6,088 nucleotides of DNA from positions 1 through 6,088 of the forward strand of contig JAGHSS010000258.1 of NCBI GenBank assembly GCA_018065745.1. Direction: 5' to 3'. Of the stretch, positions 1-6,076 are shown piece after piece. This DNA comes from Candidatus Neoflavobacterium equi (GTDB taxonomy: Bacteria; Bacteroidota; Bacteroidia; Flavobacteriales; Flavobacteriaceae). Below the pieces are notes generated by a model that had not been told where the DNA came from, did no database searches, and saw nothing but the letters and a program-made list of their open reading frames with translations. The position numbers and the translations under genes are program-made. Within the stretch, counting starts at the first letter, position 1; each line of letters starts with the position of its first letter.

Positions 1-98
1 GATATAACGCTTTTGCAAATTTTATATTCTTTTATTTTCTGTTAAAAATATAATCCACGAATACACATTTGAGTAGGTGTATATTTAGTATAATTGTT

Positions 99-106
99 TA
101 AATTTG
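99..106 (+). promoter_or_regulatory. Probable -7 promoter element of the ileS unit (TAAATTTG)
   Basis: The octamer TAAATTTG matches the Bacteroidetes primary sigma -7 consensus TAnnTTTG and ends 24 nt before the chosen ileS ATG, which predicts a leader of roughly 18-20 nt. A well-placed -33 TTG is missing: the nearest, TTTG at 68-71, leaves 27 nt to the -7 element, longer than the usual 19-23. The call therefore rests on the -7 match and its position. The alternative TTG start of ileS at 104 lies inside this element, so it would not be on the transcript if this promoter is real. Confidence 0.5.
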
Positions 107-130
107 CGCATTGAATTGAAAAATAAGAGA

Positions 131-3100
131 ATGAGCACGAAATTCACAGAATATAAAGGTCTTGATTTACCAACTGTAGCATCTGAAATGCTAGAGTTTT
201 GGAAGCAACAAGAAATTTTCGAAAAAAGTATTACCTCAAGAGAAGGTAATGAGCCGTTTGTCTTTTTTGAAGGACCACCTTCTGCAAACGGAAAACCTGG
301 TATTCACCATGTAATGGCACGTGCGATTAAAGATATTTTTTGCCGTTATAAAACTCAAAAAGGATTCCAAGTTAAAAGAAAAGCAGGGTGGGACACACAC
401 GGCCTTCCTGTAGAATTGGGTACTGAAAAAGAATTAGGTATCACTAAAGAAGACATTGGAACTAAGATAACAGTTGAAGAATACAATGAGGCTTGTAAAC
501 GCACGGTTATGCGTTATACAGATCTTTGGAATGAATTGACTGAGAAAATGGGATATTGGGTAGACATGGAAGATCCTTATGTTACCTATAAACCAAAATA
601 TATGGAAACAGTTTGGTGGTTGTTAAAACAAATCTATGATAAAGATTTGATGTACAAAGGATACACCATCCAACCATACTCTCCAAAAGCAGGTACCGGT
701 TTGTCTTCTCATGAAGTAAATCAACCTGGTTCATACAGAGATGTTACAGATACTACGGTTGTAGCACAATTTAAAGCATTGGAAAATTCATTGCCAGACT
801 TTTTACAAGGTTTTGGTGTGATTCACATTCTTGCTTGGACAACTACACCTTGGACATTGCCAAGTAATACGGCTTTGACTGTAGGACCAAAGATTGATTA
901 CGTCTTAGTTAAAACATACAACCAATACACTTTTGAACCAATCAATGTTATCTTGGGTAAACCATTGGTAGCAAAACAGTTTGCAGGTAAATTTGTTGCT
1001 GTTGATCAAGAAGATACTTTGTTAGCATATCAAGAAGGAGATAAAAAAATTCCTTATTTGGTTGTTAAAGAATTTAAAGGAGCAGATTTAGTTGGTATTC
1101 GTTATGAGCAATTGCTGCCATTTGCCTTGCCTTATCAAAATGTAGAAAACGCTTTTAGAGTGATCTCTGGAGATTTCGTAACTACAGAAGACGGTACTGG
1201 TATTGTTCACACAGCTCCAACTTTTGGTGCAGATGACGCCAAAGTAGCTAAAGAGGCTACACCAGAAGTACCACCAATGTTGGTTCTTGATGCGGTTGGA
1301 AATGCCGTTCCTTTAGTTGATTTACAAGGTAAATTCATTGAATCTCTTGGCGGAGATTTTGGTGGAAAATACGTTAAAAACGAATATTACAATGACGGAG
1401 AAGCTCCAGAGCGCTCTGTTGACGTGGAGATTGCTATCTTGTTGAAAGAGCAAAACAAAGCGTTTAAAGTAGAAAAATACGTTCACAGTTACCCACACTG
1501 TTGGAGAACTGACAAACCGATTTTATATTATCCTTTGGATTCTTGGTTTATCAAAATCACAGAAGTTAAAGATCGTATGTTTGAATTGAATGATCAAATA
1601 AACTGGAAGCCTAAGGCTACTGGTGAAGGTCGTTTTGGAAACTGGCTTAAAAATGCAAACGACTGGAATTTATCCAGATCTCGTTACTGGGGTATCCCAT
1701 TGCCAATTTGGAGAACAGAAGACAAGACAGAAGAGTTACTTGTAGGTTCTGTTGCTGAATTGGTTCAAGAAATTGAAAAAGCGATTGCTGCTGGTGTTCA
1801 AGCTACAAATCCGTTCCAAGGTTTTGAGATTGGAAACATGACGGATGCAAATTATGATTTGATTGATCTTCACAAAAATGTGGTAGATCAAATCACGTTG
1901 ATTTCTCCTTCTGGAAAACCAATGAAAAGAGAGTCAGATTTGATTGACGTTTGGTTTGATTCAGGAGCGATGCCTTATGCACAATGGCATTATCCTTTTG
2001 AAAACAAAGAATTAATTGACAATAACAAATCATTCCCAGCAGATTTCATTGCTGAGGGAGTAGATCAAACACGTGGATGGTTTTATACTTTACACGCTAT
2101 TGGTACTTTGGTATTTGATAAAAATGCATACAAAAATGTAGTGTCTAATGGTTTAGTTTTGGATAAAAACGGTCAAAAGATGTCCAAGCGTTTAGGTAAT
2201 GCAGTTGATCCTTTTGAAACATTGGCAGAACACGGCCCTGATGCAACGCGTTGGTACATGATTTCCAATGCAAATCCATGGGACAATTTAAAATTTGACT
2301 TAGAGGGAATTACAGAAGTTAGAAGAAAATTCTTTGGAACCCTTTACAATACTTACTCGTTCTTCTCGTTATATGCAAATATCGATGGATTTACTTACAG
2401 CGAAGCTGAGGTGCCATTAGAAGAACGTCCTGAAATTGACCGTTGGATCCTTTCTGAGTTAAATACATTGATTAAAGAAGTTGATGTATTCTATGCAGAA
2501 TATGAACCGACTCGTGCCGCTCGTGCCATTTCAGATTTCGTTCAAGAAAACTTGAGTAACTGGTATGTGCGTTTATGCAGAAGACGTTTCTGGAAAGGGG
2601 AATACGCTCAAGATAAAATTGCTGCTTACCAAACATTGTATACTTGTTTAGTTACTGTAGCCAAATTATCTTCTCCGATTGCACCATTTTTCATGGACAA
2701 ACTGTATAAAGATTTGACCACTGCAACATCAAAAGAAGGATTTGAATCTGTGCATTTAGCATTGTTCCCACAATATGATGAAGCGTTTGTTGATAAGTCT
2801 TTAGAAAGTAAGATGCAAAAAGCGCAAACGGTTTCTTCTTTAGTGCTTTCTTTGAGAAAGAAAGAAATGATTAAAGTACGTCAACCTTTGCAAAAAGTGA
2901 TGATTCCTGTATTAGATGCAGTACAAAAATCTGAAATTGAAGCCGTGGCTGATTTAATTATGGCTGAGGTGAATGTTAAGGAAATAGAACTATTGGATGA
3001 TGCTTCAGGTATTTTAGTAAAACAAATCAAACCAAACTTCAAAGCTTTAGGGCCAAGATTTGGTAAAGAAATGGGACTAATTGCCAAACACATTCAAGAT

Positions 3101-3535
3101 TTCTCTCAAGAGCAAATTGCTCAAATTGAGAGAGAAGGACAGATTGAACTTGGAATATCAGGAAAAAATGTTATCTTAACGCCACAAGACGTGGAGATTA
3201 CATCTCAGGATATTGAAGGATGGTTGGTTGCTAATGCAAACGGTTTAACTGTAGCATTGGATATTACAATCTCTCCAGCTTTGAAAGAAGAGGGGATTGC
3301 CAGAGAAATGATCAATAGAATTCAGAACATTAGAAAGGATTCAGGTTTAGAGGTTACAGATAAAATTACCGTTCAAATTTTGGTGCAACCAGAATTAGAG
3401 CAGGCGGTAAATGCAAATCTGGAATACATCAAATCAGAAACGCTTACTGAAAACTTGATTTTTGTTGCATCTTTAGAAACTGGTGTTGAGGTTGAATTTG
3501 ACGATATTAAAACAAGAATATTAATTTCAAAATAA
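131..3535 (+). CDS. ileS: Isoleucyl-tRNA synthetase, IleRS2-like, with GIHH signature
   Basis: This cytoplasmic class Ia synthetase joins isoleucine to tRNA-Ile using ATP and edits misactivated valine. The product is 1134 aa, longer than the roughly 940 aa of E. coli IleRS and usual for Bacteroidetes. The class I signature is G57-I-H-H60 instead of HxGH. The CP1 editing domain spans about 190-400, with the WTTTPWTLPSNTA motif at 236-248 and GTGIVHTAP...DD at 355-369. Catalytic landmarks follow: SRSRYWG 515-521, DVWFDSG 606-612, DQTRGW 645-650 and KMSKR 683-687. The helical anticodon-binding domain starts near 770 and includes NWYVRLCRRRFW at 810-821. A long C-terminal region (about 915-1134) resembles the DUF5915-type tail. 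There are only five cysteines and no CxxC pair, so the C-terminal zinc site of E. coli IleRS is absent. I chose the ATG at 131 over the in-frame TTG at 104 because the extra nine residues are not family-like and the TTG sits inside the likely -7 element. The DksA-like gene follows after 8 nt, suggesting co-transcription. The gene looks intact. Confidence 0.97.
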   Translation: MSTKFTEYKGLDLPTVASEMLEFWKQQEIFEKSITSREGNEPFVFFEGPPSANGKPGIHHVMARAIKDIFCRYKTQKGFQVKRKAGWDTHGLPVELGTEKELGITKEDIGTKITVEEYNEACKRTVMRYTDLWNELTEKMGYWVDMEDPYVTYKPKYMETVWWLLKQIYDKDLMYKGYTIQPYSPKAGTGLSSHEVNQPGSYRDVTDTTVVAQFKALENSLPDFLQGFGVIHILAWTTTPWTLPSNTALTVGPKIDYVLVKTYNQYTFEPINVILGKPLVAKQFAGKFVAVDQEDTLLAYQEGDKKIPYLVVKEFKGADLVGIRYEQLLPFALPYQNVENAFRVISGDFVTTEDGTGIVHTAPTFGADDAKVAKEATPEVPPMLVLDAVGNAVPLVDLQGKFIESLGGDFGGKYVKNEYYNDGEAPERSVDVEIAILLKEQNKAFKVEKYVHSYPHCWRTDKPILYYPLDSWFIKITEVKDRMFELNDQINWKPKATGEGRFGNWLKNANDWNLSRSRYWGIPLPIWRTEDKTEELLVGSVAELVQEIEKAIAAGVQATNPFQGFEIGNMTDANYDLIDLHKNVVDQITLISPSGKPMKRESDLIDVWFDSGAMPYAQWHYPFENKELIDNNKSFPADFIAEGVDQTRGWFYTLHAIGTLVFDKNAYKNVVSNGLVLDKNGQKMSKRLGNAVDPFETLAEHGPDATRWYMISNANPWDNLKFDLEGITEVRRKFFGTLYNTYSFFSLYANIDGFTYSEAEVPLEERPEIDRWILSELNTLIKEVDVFYAEYEPTRAARAISDFVQENLSNWYVRLCRRRFWKGEYAQDKIAAYQTLYTCLVTVAKLSSPIAPFFMDKLYKDLTTATSKEGFESVHLALFPQYDEAFVDKSLESKMQKAQTVSSLVLSLRKKEMIKVRQPLQKVMIPVLDAVQKSEIEAVADLIMAEVNVKEIELLDDASGILVKQIKPNFKALGPRFGKEMGLIAKHIQDFSQEQIAQIEREGQIELGISGKNVILTPQDVEITSQDIEGWLVANANGLTVALDITISPALKEEGIAREMINRIQNIRKDSGLEVTDKITVQILVQPELEQAVNANLEYIKSETLTENLIFVASLETGVEVEFDDIKTRILISK

Positions 3536-3543
3536 AAGGAATT

Positions 3544-3924
3544 ATGGTAGAAGATAAAATCCGTTATTCAGATGCTGATTTAGCAGAATTCAAAGAATTA
3601 ATCCAAGGAAAGCTTGAGAAAGCTAAGTATGATTTAGATTTGATTAAAAGTGCCTATATGAATGATTTAAATAACGGTACAGATGATACTTCGCCAACAT
3701 TTATAGCATTTGAAGAAGGTAGTGAAACCTTGTCAAAAGAGGCAAACTCTCAGTTAGCTATTAGACAAGAGAAGTTCATTCGCGATTTGAAAAATGCATT
3801 GGTTCGCATTGAAAATAAAACTTATGGAATCTGTAAAGTAACCGGTAAGTTGATCAATAAAGAACGTTTGAAATTAGTTCCACATGCTACAATGAGTATT
3901 GAAGCAAAAAATATGCAGAAATAA
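3544..3924 (+). CDS. DksA/TraR-family RNA polymerase-binding protein lacking the zinc cysteines
   Basis: DksA-family proteins insert a coiled coil into the RNA polymerase secondary channel and, with ppGpp, reset promoter activity during starvation. This 126-aa product (E. coli DksA has 151) has the family architecture: helical arms at about 10-44 and 57-90, a turn at N44-GTDDTSPTF-F53, then a C-terminal globule beginning YGIC (94-97). The zinc-finger positions read C97, T100, S118 and A121, the same 3-18-3 spacing as the four E. coli cysteines, so three ligands have been substituted without disturbing the fold. The RLKLVPHAT segment (108-116) matches the conserved RLxAxPxA stretch. The DxxDxA tip motif of E. 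coli DksA is not seen. An AAAGGA (3535-3540) overlaps the ileS stop and may act as a weak ribosome-binding site with a 3-nt spacer. The gene is probably co-transcribed with ileS and is followed by a strong terminator. Family membership is secure. The role as a true DksA, rather than a TraR-like relative, is inferred. Confidence 0.9.
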   Translation: MVEDKIRYSDADLAEFKELIQGKLEKAKYDLDLIKSAYMNDLNNGTDDTSPTFIAFEEGSETLSKEANSQLAIRQEKFIRDLKNALVRIENKTYGICKVTGKLINKERLKLVPHATMSIEAKNMQK

Positions 3925-3945
3925 TTCACATATTTAAATGAATAT

Positions 3946-3973
3946 AAAAAAGCTCCTATCAGGAGCTTTTTTT
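3946..3973 (+). terminator. Intrinsic terminator after the ileS-dksA-like unit
   Basis: AGCTCCT (3951-3957) and AGGAGCT (3961-3967) form a perfect 7-bp stem around the 3-nt loop ATC. The stem can extend by A-U pairs between the A-run at 3946-3950 and the T-run 3967-3973. The U-tract is ideal for + strand termination, and the A-tract on the other side would let the hairpin work from the - strand too. It lies 21 nt after the upstream stop codon. Confidence 0.92.
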
Positions 3974-3990
3974 AATCAACATAATTCGCT

Positions 3991-3998
3991 TACATTTG
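3991..3998 (+). promoter_or_regulatory. Probable -7 promoter element of lspA (TACATTTG)
   Basis: TACATTTG is an exact match to the Bacteroidetes TAnnTTTG element. It lies 17 nt before the lspA ATG, giving a predicted leader of only about 11-13 nt. The expected -33 position falls in the T-tract of the preceding terminator and has no TTG, so the upstream half is weak. The terminator just upstream makes an independent lspA promoter necessary unless there is read-through, which supports the call. Confidence 0.6.
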
Positions 3999-4015
3999 TG
4001 TCAAATCTTAAATAA

Positions 4016-4609
4016 ATGTCATTAAAAAAAGCCTACCTAATTGTTATAGCTGTTTTGCTTATTGATCAAATTTCTAAAATTTACATCAAGACCAATTTTT
4101 TCCTTGGTGAAGAAGTAACTGTCTTCAGTTGGTTTAAAATTCATTTTATTGAAAATGACGGTATGGCTTGGGGAATGGAATTGCCAGGAATTTACGGTAA
4201 ACTAATTTTAACGACTTTCAGAATCTTTGCGGTTGGTGGTATTTGTTATTGGTTAAATGACGCTATTAAATCCAAAGCTTCTAACTTTATGATTGTGGCA
4301 ATATCATTAATTTTAGCTGGTGCAATTGGTAATATTATTGACTGTGTGTTTTATGGGGTAACCTTTGACAGCAGTTTGAATAATGTAGCTTCTGCATTTG
4401 TTGATAAACCATACGGGGCTTGGTTCCACGGTAAAGTGGTAGACATGTTTTACTTTCCAATTTATGAAGGGATTCTGCCAAAATGGATTCCATTTTATGG
4501 GGGACAATACATTACCTTCTTCAACGCTATTTTTAATGTTGCAGACGTTGCAATTTCCTTAGGAGTCATGATAATGATTTTCTTTAATAAAAAAGTTTTT
4601 ACAAAATAA
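4016..4609 (+). CDS. lspA: Lipoprotein signal peptidase (signal peptidase II)
   Basis: This inner-membrane aspartyl protease removes the signal peptide from diacylated prolipoproteins after Lgt action and is the target of globomycin. The 197-aa product shows the family motifs in order: TM1 at about 5-23 with DQISK at 17-21; the periplasmic ENDGMAWG at 46-53; TM2 at about 60-80; TM3 at about 90-108 ending in GAIGNIID (102-109); GKVVD with catalytic D143; and FNVADVAISLG with catalytic D177 leading into TM4. It is longer than E. coli LspA (164 aa) because the stretch between GNIID and D143 and the stretch between the two catalytic aspartates are both enlarged, adding periplasmic loop material. 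This is common in Bacteroidetes homologues. The ATG at 4016 gives an N-terminus with basic K4-K5 before TM1, as expected, and no Shine-Dalgarno is visible. In many bacteria lspA follows ileS. Here a dksA-like gene and a terminator intervene, so it is probably transcribed separately. Confidence 0.96.
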   Translation: MSLKKAYLIVIAVLLIDQISKIYIKTNFFLGEEVTVFSWFKIHFIENDGMAWGMELPGIYGKLILTTFRIFAVGGICYWLNDAIKSKASNFMIVAISLILAGAIGNIIDCVFYGVTFDSSLNNVASAFVDKPYGAWFHGKVVDMFYFPIYEGILPKWIPFYGGQYITFFNAIFNVADVAISLGVMIMIFFNKKVFTK

Positions 4610-4647
4610 TTAAGAAATAAGCTTCATAATTATTAGAAAATAGATTC

Positions 4648-4679
4648 AAACACCTGATTTTACTCAGGTGTTTTTTTTT
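4648..4679 (+). terminator. Intrinsic terminator after lspA
   Basis: CACCTGA (4651-4657) pairs perfectly with TCAGGTG (4664-4670) around the loop TTTTAC, followed by nine T residues (4671-4679). AAA at 4648-4650 can extend the stem. It lies about 40 nt after the lspA stop. Its T-tract abuts and partly forms the -33 region of the next promoter. Confidence 0.93.
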
Positions 4680-4708
4680 GGGGCATACCTCAAAATTTCA
4701 TACTTTTG
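4678..4708 (+). promoter_or_regulatory. Bacteroidetes-type promoter of the BI-1/pncA unit
   Basis: TTG at 4678-4680 (within a TTTG) is followed after 20 nt by TACTTTTG at 4701-4708. This matches the Bacteroidetes primary sigma pattern TTG-N(about 20)-TAnnTTTG in both elements and spacing, and is the best promoter in the window. The -7 element ends 20 nt before the ATG at 4729, predicting a leader of about 15 nt. The -33 element begins within the T-tract of the lspA terminator. Confidence 0.75.
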
Positions 4709-4728
4709 ATTTATAACCAATTTACTTT

Positions 4729-5433
4729 ATGGAAAAACAAACTTATTTCAACAATACCTTAGTTTCTGAGGTTAGTGTTGAAGAACAAGCTACCTTTTTT
4801 AAAAAAACCTATGCTAATCTGGCCATAGGCGTTTTGCTATTTATCGTTATTGAATCTTTCTTTTTGAAAATCCCAGCCTTGGTTGAATTTATGTTATCAA
4901 TGACGGAAGGATATCTTTGGATCGTCTTACTTCTGGGGTTCATGGGAGTGAATATGTTGTCAAATAGATTGGCTTTCCATCCAAGCAGTAAGTTGATACA
5001 ATACACAGGTTATGTAATGTACATAGTAGTTGAAGCCTTGATTTTTATTCCGCTTATCTATATTGCAATTTTTAAATCAGAAGGATACGAACTTATCAAT
5101 CAAGCAGCCATATTAACTTTAGGGTTATTTGTAGGTTTATCAGCAGTTGTATTGTTAACTAGAATCAACTTTTCATTTTTAAAAAGTGTGTTGACCATAG
5201 GGTTCGTTTTGGCAATAGCCTTAATTATAGCAGGATTAATCTTTGGATTTGACTTGGGACTTTGGTTCTCTGCAGCCATGGTTTTTCTAGCTTCAGGGTC
5301 AATCCTATACAATACTTATACCATCAAAGAAAAATATACACCAGAACAATTTGTACCAGCAGCCTTATCGCTTTTCGCATCTTTAATGTTGTTGTTTTGG
5401 TATATCTTACGCATTTTGTTAAGCAGAAATTAA
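4729..5433 (+). CDS. Bax inhibitor-1/YccA (TMBIM) family membrane protein
   Basis: This 234-aa product is almost entirely hydrophobic after residue 28 and fits the seven-helix fold of BI-1/YccA proteins, which act as pH-sensitive calcium leak channels or as modulators of membrane proteases such as FtsH. Approximate helices are 29-48, 62-79, 93-115, 125-144, 150-173, 178-195 and 208-231. The family-like segments are ASGSILYNTYTI (188-199) in TM6 and AALSLFASLMLLFWYILRIL (211-230) in TM7. The usual paired aspartates of the sensor (LYDT in TM6 and LYLD in TM7) are N195 and S218 here, so channel gating may differ. The soluble N-terminus (1-28) is short and charged. The ATG at 4729 follows a good promoter by a short distance. 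It overlaps nothing, and pncA begins one base after its stop, so the two are likely co-transcribed. The physiological role is not evident from sequence. Confidence 0.9.
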   Translation: MEKQTYFNNTLVSEVSVEEQATFFKKTYANLAIGVLLFIVIESFFLKIPALVEFMLSMTEGYLWIVLLLGFMGVNMLSNRLAFHPSSKLIQYTGYVMYIVVEALIFIPLIYIAIFKSEGYELINQAAILTLGLFVGLSAVVLLTRINFSFLKSVLTIGFVLAIALIIAGLIFGFDLGLWFSAAMVFLASGSILYNTYTIKEKYTPEQFVPAALSLFASLMLLFWYILRILLSRN

Positions 5434-5434
5434 T

Positions 5435-6040
5435 ATGAAAGCCCTACTGATAATTGACCTTCAAAATGATTTTCTACCTGCTGGATCCCTTGCGGTTCCA
5501 GACGGGGATCAGATCATCCCGATTGTGAATGACCTACAATCAAAATTTGATTTGGTTGTTGCCACACAAGATTGGCATCCCAATAATCATCAAAGCTTTG
5601 CGTCCCAACATCCTGGAAAAGCGCCTTATGATATGATTAAACTTTTGGGTCAAGATCAAGTGTTGTGGCCTGATCACTGTGTGCAAAATTCACAGGGAGC
5701 TGCAATATCATCAGCTTTAGACACCGCGTCAATAGCTGCTATTTTCAGAAAGGGAACCAATCCACAAATAGATTCTTACAGCGGTTTTTACGACAACAAC
5801 AAATTGGCTTCAACAGGGTTGAAAGGGTATTTGTTAGAGCGTCAAGTTACAGAAGTTTTTGTTTGCGGTCTTGCGGCTGATTACTGTGTTTTCTTTACCG
5901 CTTTAGACGCCTTAACGGCAGGTTTTAAGACGGCGATTATATCAGATGCTACCAAATCCATTAACGAAGCTGATTTTGCTCTTAAATCAAAAGATTTTAT
6001 AACTAGTGGAGGTTTAGTCCTCACCAGTTCACAAGTATAA
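5435..6040 (+). CDS. pncA: Nicotinamidase (bifunctional nicotinamidase/pyrazinamidase)
   Basis: This cytoplasmic cysteine hydrolase of the isochorismatase-like superfamily converts nicotinamide to nicotinic acid and ammonia, feeding NAD salvage. Pyrazinamide is a known alternative substrate of the family. The 201-aa product has the catalytic triad D8 (IIDLQNDF), K106 (FRKGTNP) and C151 (CGLAADYCV). The metal-site residues are D46 and H48 (TQDWHP) and H81 (WPDHC). The NDFLPAGSLAVP and DSYSGF stretches (11-22, 113-118) are typical of PncA rather than other isochorismatase-like hydrolases. Length is close to that of E. coli PncA. The ATG is one base after the stop of the BI-1 gene (TAATATG), so translation probably couples to it, and no separate ribosome-binding site is seen. 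A terminator follows within 4 nt. The gene appears intact. Confidence 0.96.
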   Translation: MKALLIIDLQNDFLPAGSLAVPDGDQIIPIVNDLQSKFDLVVATQDWHPNNHQSFASQHPGKAPYDMIKLLGQDQVLWPDHCVQNSQGAAISSALDTASIAAIFRKGTNPQIDSYSGFYDNNKLASTGLKGYLLERQVTEVFVCGLAADYCVFFTALDALTAGFKTAIISDATKSINEADFALKSKDFITSGGLVLTSSQV

Positions 6041-6043
6041 TAC

Positions 6044-6076
6044 AAAAGGACGACCCGCAAGAGTCGTCCTTTTTTT
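6044..6076 (+). terminator. Intrinsic terminator after pncA
   Basis: AGGACGAC (6047-6054) pairs with GTCGTCCT (6063-6070) in a perfect 8-bp stem around an 8-nt loop (6055-6062), with AAA at 6044-6046 opposite the T-run at 6070-6076. It begins 4 nt after the pncA stop and closes the BI-1/pncA unit. Confidence 0.93.

Noticed and set aside
1..53. Possible 3' end of an upstream gene (open frames to stops at 43-45 and 51-53)
   Set aside because: The short AT-rich translations show no recognisable protein features, and the sequence reads like intergenic DNA.
104..130. In-frame TTG start extending ileS upstream by nine codons
   Set aside because: The added residues look unlike IleRS N-termini, and the TTG lies within the likely -7 promoter element. 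The ATG at 131 has a family-like start and an A-rich upstream context.
1..130. T-box or other leader riboswitch upstream of ileS
   Set aside because: The predicted leader is about 20 nt, and no specifier stem or anti-terminator hairpin is visible. T-boxes are not expected in Bacteroidetes.
2881..3093. Open frame on the - strand inside ileS
   Set aside because: It is a shadow of the strongly conserved ileS coding frame with no homology, promoter or ribosome-binding site of its own.
3925..4015. Small gene or RNA in the intergenic stretch before lspA
   Set aside because: The 91 nt are explained by the terminator and promoter element. No open frame or further structure is seen.
4313..4507. Open frame on the - strand inside lspA
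   Set aside because: It is antisense to conserved LspA motifs, including the catalytic GKVVD region, and has no independent support.
4809..5312. Two - strand open frames inside the BI-1 gene
   Set aside because: Both are low-complexity shadows of a hydrophobic coding sequence.
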